Origin: Artemisia argyi
Taxonomy: Eukaryota > Streptophyta > Magnoliopsida > Asterales > Asteraceae
Length of the DNA: 64,000 nt
NCBI GenBank assembly: GCA_030686995.1
Contig: CM060692.1
Span: 121,618,796-121,682,795, forward strand
Reading direction: 5' to 3'
Part shown: piece by piece, positions 57,077-64,000 of the stretch
Layout of the letters: each line of letters begins with the position of its first letter
Position numbering within the stretch: position 1 is the stretch's first letter
Notes under the pieces: model-generated
Databases searched by the model: none
What the model saw: the letters and a program-made list of their open reading frames with translations, nothing else
Told to the model about the DNA's origin: nothing
Position numbers and translations under genes: made by a program

Positions 57077-57306
57077 CTGACGGCGTCAAGACAAATCTTG
57101 TTACGCCATCATCTCGCCGCCAAAACACTTCTCGGACTGCCTTGATCTACTTTTGACGCCGTCATGTGTTAGCATTTTCCAGGCCGTCATGCATTTTACT
57201 CTTGACGCCCTACCTTGTGACGCCGTCAAATCTGTACTGGGTCATCATGGAAAGTCATGGAATTTACTCTTGACGCCGTCAGAAATTCCTTCTTGACGCC
57301 GTCACC
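57077..57306 (-). promoter_or_regulatory. TGACGCCGTCA palindrome array in A2 U3
   Basis: About five exact or near-exact TGACGCCGTCA/TGACGGCGTCA copies plus half-sites lie in 230 bp, ending 11 bp upstream (in element sense) of the TATA box TATATATAG. The same array is in the other LTR at 63231-63459. Confidence 0.8.
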
Positions 57307-57510
57307 AACTGTTCCCAGCTTGGAAAATTGAGACTTTGCCATTTTCTTCACTTTTATGCTCCAAAAACGTCCAAAATGCTTCCTTTTCCAGATTTCACTC
57401 CCAAAGTACCTAAAATCATAAAAGGAACGATTTAGGGCAATATTTGATCAAATAAATTCAATTTCGGGCTTAAATGACCCCCTAAAAGTGTATCATTTTT
57501 CACCTCATCA

Positions 57511-58124
57511 TATACCCTTACACTTGAGATTTTCTTGTCCTCAAGCAAATGCGCTTTTATTCTAGTCAAAATACAAGTTAGGGGTCATTTAACACTAATA
57601 TAAAAGTAATTATAACAAATAATCGTTCCACTAAAGACCAAAGACAAGCACGGAGGTCATACACAAGCACCTCACAAATAGTGTTTAGATACTCACATCT
57701 CTCGGGTGTAATAAAGTGTAAATTACAATATGGAAACGGAAGATATCTCTCACTACCTGTCATAGCAAAATAGATTATCATAGGCTTGGGAAAGTATCAA
57801 ACCTCCACCACATGGCGTAAGCACCTAGGATAAACTATCAAAGAGGTCTTTTAAAGGGTTGTAACGTTAGGCGTAGGGATATGAAATACACGGTTTTGTT
57901 GGATAATGGCAGTCTTTACTGGTGGCGAGTTAACAATCTTAGTCAATTACATGTACAACATGGCGTTGCTAAGCCAAGACTAGACTCGACTTAAGCTAAT
58001 AAATGAAAAATAACAAAAACATAAAAAGAACATGGAATGAAACGGGATGGTAGTCCGTATGTTTTTTCTCTTTTTCTATTCTTCTATTTTTTTTTTCTTT
58101 TTCTTTATTTTTCGATTTTTTTTC

Positions 58125-58164
<40 letters not shown>

Positions 58165-60177
58165 ATACACTCTTACCCTACCATCCAAAATAATACATCA
58201 TAGGGAATGGAAATTCCCCTTACACTTGAATCTTTACATACTTTACAATAAACTAATCTAATGACTCGAATTAAAAAAATCAAAACACTTGGAGCACTTT
58301 TAAGATTAACGTACGTATGGGGGTAATATATGATGTTCTTCCCCATTACTCCATAAATAAGTACTTTACCCATGAGTCCCAATCGTCCTAAAACAATATG
58401 TACAAGGATATGACTCGACTTAGCAACCATGTAATCAATTAGATAGTTAACTTAGGGTTTAACAAATAACAATAATGCACTAAAAATGAGCGCATACATG
58501 GAAGGCTAAGGCGATTTGGTTGTACATTTAAGTGAGGTGTAACAAATTCTTCCTTTAAGTAAAATGCTTAAAGTTAGAAACGAAAAGATAGGCTCGGAGG
58601 GGTGTACTAGGGGTTTCGTATACTAAAAATGAGTACAACGCTAAGGGTGTGGGAAAAATTAGTTGACTTAAGTAGTCAAGCAATATGACTTAAATGGTCA
58701 AGTAATTATAATACGGGTTTAACACAAGGGTGATCCTAATGCCTCTTATCATGTAGTAAATCCTACCACACGAATGTAGTCTCACTAGCGGTCTCGGGAT
58801 GCATCACTAACGCAAGTTCTAGAATCTAAATGCTACCGGTACACTCATAAGCACTAATAGTAAATGCTTTTCCTATCAAATCTAAAGGCGAACCTCACAT
58901 ATTTGGGTGGAAAATTTTTCTGAATATACGGTTATGTGCTAGTCATAAAATCTCCTATCCATGAGACGCTTGCTATGGCTAAAGTTTCACTCCTAAATGT
59001 TGTAAAAAATTTTAAATTTGGCGCTAAAATTGCACTAACAAGTATTTCTCATAGTTTTATTACACACCTACCATCAAACAAAACAAACTCAAGCGAAAGT
59101 GTATATGTAAGGTATCATCATTTTACCCTCCCCTTACACTTAAGATGAACATTGTCCCCAATGTTCAAGTAAAGAATGTAAAAGTGAAATAGTAAAACAA
59201 ATGAAATCAAATACTCCCCTGATTCGCTCGGTATGGATAATAGGGTGGCCAGGTTAAATCTTCCTCCAAGAAAATGAACAATCAAAGCTTCCCTTCCAGA
59301 ATATAAATCATCTTCTTGTCATACCTAACCTGTAAATCCAGAGAAAATAGACAAGACAACCTCGCATAAAATCGGCGGCATCCTATATAAGTTTCTAAAT
59401 CCTAGAAAACGAAGTAAGATATAATGCTTGTGGAATGAAGTTTGCAGACTTCCTGGAGATTATAAAACTTAATAATTCACAAAAACCATAAGACTCCGTT
59501 AGAAAAACAAAACCGGTAAAATTTCCAGATTTTTTACCCGTGACGCCGTCAAGAGTAAACTCGTGACGCCGTCAGGATTGACCTGCAGAAATTCTTATGT
59601 TAAGTTTCCGGAAAATTTTCTGGAAAAACTTGGTTCTACTTCCTGGAAAATCCTGCAAAACTTCATTATGACTCAATACAAGCATTTGACTCTAACAAAT
59701 ACGAATACACATGTTCATTTAATAATATGGAGAATCATGATCGAGTTGTTTCTTAAAAACATATTTGGGGTTTCCCCTTACATTTATCTTTTGCAAAAAT
59801 ACCTTTAGGTGGAGTTAAGACTAGGCTAAAACAACAAAGTAAAGTATTTCCACTTTTTAATTGAGAAACATGATCTACCAACAATAAAAATAAAGCATGC
59901 ATATGGAAGCAAATAACAAACAAACAAAAAAACAAAAAAAAATGAAAATCACACAAAGCATGGGTTGCCTCCCAAGAAGCGCTTTTCTTTATTTACGAGT
60001 CTTGTAGCTAGACTCAAGGTCATGGGTTACTACGTGACCTCATCCCGTGAGATGATGTACCCCATATAGTTGTGATCATTACTATTATGGTGGTAGTGCC
60101 TCAACCTGTCGACACTTGCAATCACCTCTCCTCCTACTTTACTTCTTAGGTTAGCCATCCCATCTTGGCTCACGCCT
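57511..60177 (-). other. Long noncoding 3' region of A2
   Basis: It is collinear with 17321-19743 of A1. It contains three CCCCTTACACTT boxes (about 57515, 58217 and 59130), the hairpins 57529-57551 and 59147-59166, two TGACGCCGTCA copies (59541-59575), a T-run of about 40 (58122-58162) and, near 59966, GGGTTGCCTCCCAAGAAGCG, the post-pol motif. No ORF is credible. Confidence 0.75.
59147..59166 (-). promoter_or_regulatory. Conserved stem-loop in the A2 3' region
   Basis: Arms GAACATTG and CAATGTTC around loop GGGA (minus sense), identical to 18161-18180 of A1, again next to an AAGTGTAAGGGG box. Confidence 0.7.
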
Positions 60178-60290
60178 TCACATCGTGAAAGGCCCATACC
60201 ACCAAAGACTTGGTTTATCGGGTGGTATTGTTATTTCCGAGTGTCTTAGGAGTACCAAGTTACCTTCATCAAATGGTACATGATTTTTTT
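60178..60290 (-). pseudogene. Integrase C-terminal (GPF) remnant of A2
   Basis: The frame that ends at 60178 finishes with EGNLVLLRHS and then WWYGPFTM, which match the C-terminal integrase motif (G(D/N)LVLL...W.GPF.V) of gypsy elements. It overlaps the end of the protease frame in another register. So pol was reduced to its first and last pieces by an internal deletion. Confidence 0.65.
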
Positions 60291-61072
60291 TCTGGTTGAG
60301 TATGTTCGAATTTGACCTGAACCTTATTGCTTTTGCTTCTTTCATACTTAGCCTCCTTGTAGCTTTTGATCCTTGCCTCCCATGCAAGAATTTTATTCTG
60401 AACGCGAATGGGTGTCGTGTCAATGTTGTTTTTGAGCTTTCTCCAACTCACATTCTCATGCCCATTTCGGGGGGTCATGGGGAAGCTAATCTTTCTTTTC
60501 CCAGATTTAAGCTCAATTTTCCTTCCTTCAAACTTAATGACAGCTCTAGCGGTGGCAAGGAATGGCGCCCCAAGGATTATTGGCATGCATCCATCTCCCT
60601 TATCGTCGATGATCATAAAATCAACAGGGTACATAAACCCTGCGACATTAACTAACACATCTTCTGCGATTCCTAGGGGATATACATATGAGTGTCCAGC
60701 GAGGGACAACCTAACACGAGTGGGGGCCGGCATTTTTGATGTTAGTTGGATATAAATAGTGAGGGGCATAAGATTTACTTCCGATCCTTGGTCGGCGAAA
60801 GCATTAAGATATTTCAAATCCCCGATGCTAGCTGGTATGTCAAAGTTCCCACACGCCACCTGCTTAGTAACCACCTTTTGTACCAATAGTTTCTCGAATA
60901 TTGGCCCCCCAGGTAACATATCATATTCATCTTTTCCCCCTTCCTCGTTCTCTGAACCCTGTTTGGAAGGTTGGTTACGCCCGTCACCCTTTATCCAATT
61001 TGTTATGGTGTTTTTGTTTATATCATGTTTTAGGTAGTGACTCAAGGGTTGGGATCTTGGTGGCTCTTCCAA
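60269..61072 (-). CDS. Retropepsin-like protease of A2
   Basis: A 267-codon frame opens with a hydrophilic linker. FDIPASIG and AFADQGSEVNLMPLTIY follow near residues 98-130, the region of the catalytic Asp (D-Q-G in place of D-T/S-G; D-L-G in A1). IILGAPFLATARAVI near residues 190-205 is the second conserved block. The last about 50 residues are basic and may come from the integrase end. The start codon is uncertain because this should be a fusion with, or frameshift product of, gag. Whether D-Q-G supports activity is doubtful. Confidence 0.7.
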   Translation of the reverse strand: MEEPPRSQPLSHYLKHDINKNTITNWIKGDGRNQPSKQGSENEEGGKDEYDMLPGGPIFEKLLVQKVVTKQVACGNFDIPASIGDLKYLNAFADQGSEVNLMPLTIYIQLTSKMPAPTRVRLSLAGHSYVYPLGIAEDVLVNVAGFMYPVDFMIIDDKGDGCMPIILGAPFLATARAVIKFEGRKIELKSGKRKISFPMTPRNGHENVSWRKLKNNIDTTPIRVQNKILAWEARIKSYKEAKYERSKSNKVQVKFEHTQPEKKSCTI

Positions 61073-61159
61073 GGTCTGTTTATTAGAGGTTTCTACCTTC
61101 TCGTCATCCTTGTGGACAATTGTGATGGAATTAACAAATTGGGTAGTGGGGGTGACGCT

Positions 61160-62100
61160 TTATTTCCTTAGTAGCATTCTTTTGGGGGTTTCCTGGTTGG
61201 CATACTCCTCCAATAGACTCATCATCTCATTCATCTTCTCTTGAATCTCCTCTTTTTGCTTATACACTACTTCCTCTAATCTAGCAAGCCAATCAGAATG
61301 AGCTGCCATGTATTCTCTCATCCTAGCTTCAAACTCCGAGCTAAGCTCCTCGGGTGGGGAATAAGGTGAGGCATAGTTTTGAAAAGTCTCGATGTTTTCT
61401 CTAGAGGGTGATTCAGATAATGGTTTTGAAGTTGGTTTCGAAACAGAATTGACAGTAGCTCGCCTAAGACTAAAAGGTTTCCGTTGCCTTTCCTCAAAAT
61501 AGTCAACCTTTGCCTCGAGTTTGCATAGGATTTCATCGGGTAGCTCAGTGGGTCCTCCCGGTGTTGAGACTGCATTGATGGCCGCGTTAATTGCATGCTT
61601 AAATTCCCATACCACTTGATTATCGGCGGCGAGCTCCTCAATAATTGCCCAGGACTCCTCGGCGTTTTTATCACGCAGTTTCCCTCCTGCGGCCCTATCG
61701 ATTGTACGTTTAGTGTGATAGTCAACATGGTCGTAGAAAATCTGAACTAATAGCCAAAGGTTTATACCATGATGAGGGATCTTGTGGAGGAGATCCTTAA
61801 AGCGGGCCCATGCTTCGTAGAAAGTTTCACCCCGATGTTGTTCAAACATCAAAATGTCCCTTCTAAGCATTGCAGTCTTTTCCGGTGGGAAGAATTGGGT
61901 AAGGAAGCGATTGGCGAGATTATCCCATGTGGTGATGGATCCCGCGGGTAAACACTCAAGCCATTGACTAGCTTGATCCCGTAGAGAGAATTGGAATAGG
62001 CGTAATCGGGTAGTCTTTCTAGTTTCAACACTTAGGTCTATAGAATCTACGTAATCGGGTAGTCTTTCCCGTTGTCCATGGTGTCGGGTGGTGAAGAGTT
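61160..62100 (-). CDS. gag of A2
   Basis: The frame is open from a TAA near 62103 to 61160. It includes SLRDQASQWLECLP and TTWDNLANRFL, then from the internal Met (61870) the retrotransposon-gag core LMFEQHRGETFYEAWARF and IPHHGINLWLLVQIFYDHV, then AGGKLRDKNAEESW. The C-terminal part is a charged coiled coil without a zinc knuckle, unlike A1. No in-frame ATG is visible at the 5' end, and a 50-bp repeat (GTAATCGGGTAGTCTTTC at about 62006 and 62054) marks a rearranged start. It lies 180 bp after the primer site. The product would assemble particles for RNA packaging. Confidence 0.75.
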
Positions 62101-62225
62101 ACGAACAAAGACACAAAGAATTAAGATAGACTAAAGAAACCTAAAAATGAAACTAAAATCTTACCAGAAAGGAATCTAGCAAGTATACCTAATAAAAAGA
62201 GATTCTAACCTAGACAATAACTATT

Positions 62226-62243
62226 CCCCGGGTTGCGGCGCCA
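62226..62243 (-). other. Primer binding site, tRNA-Asp type
   Basis: In element sense TGGCGCCG, then CAAC, then CCGGGGA lies six bases after the 5' LTR. The plant tRNA-Asp 3' end calls for TGGCGCCG, TTG, CCGGGGA, so 15 of 18 positions pair with a central mismatch and one extra base. Confidence 0.75.
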
Positions 62244-62249
62244 AAAACT

Positions 62250-63664
62250 TGATACGTGGGAATCGCACCAGGCTTTACTTCTCAAGGGATCTCGAGAAGC
62301 TTACAACCCCCACCAGGCAGTGTACCTGATCGTTGTAGTATAGTGTAGTGACAAGTACCGGGGGATTGATCGTTCAGCTAGGAATAGTGTCGCTAGGAAT
62401 AGAAAACCTAATTACTAGTGCTAAAGATGATGGAAGATTATTTTTGTATTTTTATATTTTTTAGAAAGCAAGTTAAAATCTCGGGTTTGAAGGATTTGGG
62501 CGGAATTAGTTGCTAGTCAACTAACCCAATACTAAAGATGCAATCAAAATAAAATACTAAAAAATGAAAATAAACTAAATTATACTAAGGTTGTGAGCAA
62601 TATGTGGAGAAAATGTGTTTACTTAGATTTCACTACTCCCTAGACATCTTTTACACGTTAATTACTTGTTATAGTTGCGTGGATGACGGATTGTATTCCT
62701 TAATACCATTCATGGGGTGGCGCACTTACTTCCCCAATCCTATGAGTGCCCACTTCACTCCTATGTCGAGCCGTTAAAAACTCCTAACATGGGATCATTA
62801 GAAATGTGCAGTAAATACAACCAATAAAACCTAGTGCACATCGGTTCATGTTTCTTAAGACGTTCAAGCATGTTACCAATTAGAGATCTGCCAGTTTTCT
62901 TAACCCTAACATCGAAATCATTCATCCAATACAACCATAAACAAGTAATCAACACATAATTAACATCTAGGTTTCATTAGATCCAAGCAAACACAAGATA
63001 GATCTAGCCTAGCATGATGGAATTAAGACAAGAACAAGATATAGACAACCAACACATAGACATATTGATTGAATTAAAAGAACACTTATCTTAATTACAC
63101 ATGAAAGGGATCAAGGGCAAAGAACCCTTGAAAAACCTGTAAAATTCGTCTTAAGTTCGTACCTAGGGTTTCTCCAAAACTTCTCTTTTTTTAATGTGAA
63201 AATTAGAAAACTATATATAGGAAATAGGGTATGACGGCGTCAAGACAAATCTTGTGACGCCATCATCTCGCCGCCAAAACACTTCTCGGACTGCCTTGAT
63301 CTACTTTTGACGCCGTCATGTGTTAGCATTTTCCAAGCCGTCATGCATTTTACTCTTGACGCCCTACCTTGTGACGCCGTCAAATCTGTACTGGGTCGTC
63401 ATGGAAAGTCATGGAATTTACTCTTGACGCCGTCAGAAATTCCTTCTTGACGCTGTCACCTACTGTTCCCAGCTTGGAAAATTGAGACTTTGCCGTTTTC
63501 TTCACTTTTATGCTTCAAAAACGTCCAAAATGCTTCCTTTTCCAGATTTCACTCCCAAAGTACCTAAAATCACAAAAGGAATGATTTAGGGCAATATTTG
63601 ATCAAATAAATTCAATTCCGGGCTTAAATGACCCCCTAAAAGTGGTTCATTTTTCGCCTCATCA
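62250..63664 (-). repeat. 5' LTR of A2
   Basis: Partner of 56091-57510. Differences include a 5-bp deletion near 62806 and single changes, several in the palindrome array (63231-63459), one of which damages the last TGACGCCGTCA. The tRNA-Asp-like stretch is at 62329-62359 with its own variant of the 5-nt insertion (TGTAG). Confidence 0.9.
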
Positions 63665-64000
63665 TTCACTTTGATTGAATACCTCCTCACTAGGAAAAAC
63701 TCAAACCCATCACTCACTCAAGACTCCAACAATTCGTCAACCGATCCAAACCCACAACTCACCATTGAAAATGCATCCTTAGACATCACCCTTTCATTAT
63801 CACCCATAACATCCCTTAATGCACACTTCTCCTCATCACCAACCAACCTACCAAACTTCAATCCTATCCCATGGAGCTTACTTGAAGCCTACTACCATGC
63901 TTCCCATCAACAACCACCAAACTCTCCAAACACCATTCCAGCAAAAATCTATCTCCACTAAATCCAACTACCATGATTCCCATCTTCAAATAAAATCTCC
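63665..64000 (+). pseudogene. Right part of the Pro/Ser-rich ORF split by A2
   Basis: From the target duplication TTCAC the frame continues that of 55930-56090 and stays open to 63961. It contains LSLSPITSLNAHFSSSP, a diverged copy of the segment at about 53447-53505, and IPWSLLEAY. No domain of known function. The window ends 39 bases after its stop. Confidence 0.5.

Larger units (their letters stand above)
56091..57510 (-). repeat. 3' LTR of A2
   Basis: On plus it runs from TGATACGTGG to CACCTCATCA. Read on minus it starts TGATGAGGTG, has the palindrome array (57077-57306), then a TATA box (57058-57066), and the tRNA-Asp-complementary stretch (56169-56200) in U5. Confidence 0.9.
56091..63664 (-). 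mobile_element. Complete non-autonomous Athila/Tat-like gypsy element A2
   Basis: LTRs at 56091-57510 (1420 bp) and 62250-63664 (1415 bp) are about 98 percent alike by eye (some two dozen differences). The flanks CTCAC (56086-56090) and TTCAC (63665-63669) are a 5-bp duplication with one change. Transcribed on minus: LTR, tRNA-Asp primer site, gag, protease, an integrase C-terminal remnant, a long noncoding 3' region, purine tract, LTR. Reverse transcriptase, RNase H and integrase core are absent, so movement needs another element. Confidence 0.9.
48675..64000 (+). mobile_element. SIRE-like copia element, internally deleted, with nested insertions
   Basis: The order is 5' LTR, tRNA-iMet primer site, gag with zinc knuckle and coiled coil, the very end of RNase H, then a long region with proline/serine-rich ORFs. 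Protease, integrase and most of RT-RNase H are missing between about 51860 and 52240. A solo LTR and the A2 element are inserted downstream. The 3' LTR is beyond the window. Confidence 0.75.

Noticed and set aside
60296..61086. Plus-strand ORFs opposite the A2 protease
   Set aside because: They are the antisense shadow of the minus-strand protease frame, which has the family motifs.

Overview
The window is plant nuclear DNA, almost certainly from a dicot. It is AT-rich and packed with nested transposable elements. Several protein modules resemble ones I associate with Asteraceae: the PB1-like MULE-linked protein, the SIRE-type copia gag and its proline/serine-rich downstream ORF. The family assignment is an inference.

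Layout. (1) 1-26462 is one old non-autonomous Ty3/gypsy element of Athila/Tat type on the plus strand, here called A1. Its gag is split by a complete Ty3/gypsy element at 370-15187 (5-bp duplication CTCAC), whose 5' LTR is itself split by a 4-kb solo LTR at 2729-6745 (duplication CAAAG). The A1 3' LTR is split at its TATA box by a 5.1-kb Mutator-like element (20317-25460) carrying relics of a ULP1-like protease and a FAR1/MuDR-like zinc knuckle. (2) 26560-30487 holds dispersed repeats, a SIRE-like solo LTR, a MITE and a CACTA end. (3) 30555-39661 is the one convincing host gene: a nine-exon plus-strand gene for a 249-residue membrane protein made of two DUF1475-like halves. It is invisible as a long ORF. 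Intron 5 (4.2 kb) contains a Stowaway MITE, a SINE, a Helitron and a hAT MITE; intron 8 (2.8 kb, probably GC-AG) contains a T-rich minisatellite and an element bounded by two outward-facing Helitron-like ends. (4) 39662-48560 has a MULE MITE, a tRNA-derived SINE with a 13-bp duplication, a complete-ended hAT transposon with a broken transposase, a broken PB1-like gene, a small broken ORF and a copia remnant. (5) 48675 to the window end is a SIRE-like copia element missing PR, IN and RT. It is interrupted by a solo LTR (54103-55805) and by a young, complete, non-autonomous Athila/Tat-like element on the minus strand (A2, 56091-63664), the same family as A1.

Most interesting signals. First, four LTRs from two gypsy families carry in U5 about 30 nt complementary to the 5' half of tRNA-Asp. 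A2, the one whose primer site is visible, has a site matching the 3' end of the same tRNA, which suggests two-part primer binding. Second, four different LTR families (gypsy and copia) each have an array of short GC-rich palindromes in U3, upstream of a TATA-like box, with a different palindrome per family. In two of the families the array is repeated inside the element after the last ORF. Third, A1 and A2 share two small purine-loop hairpins and three AAGTGTAAGGGG boxes in their long 3' noncoding region. All statements rest on reading by eye; no alignment or database search was run.
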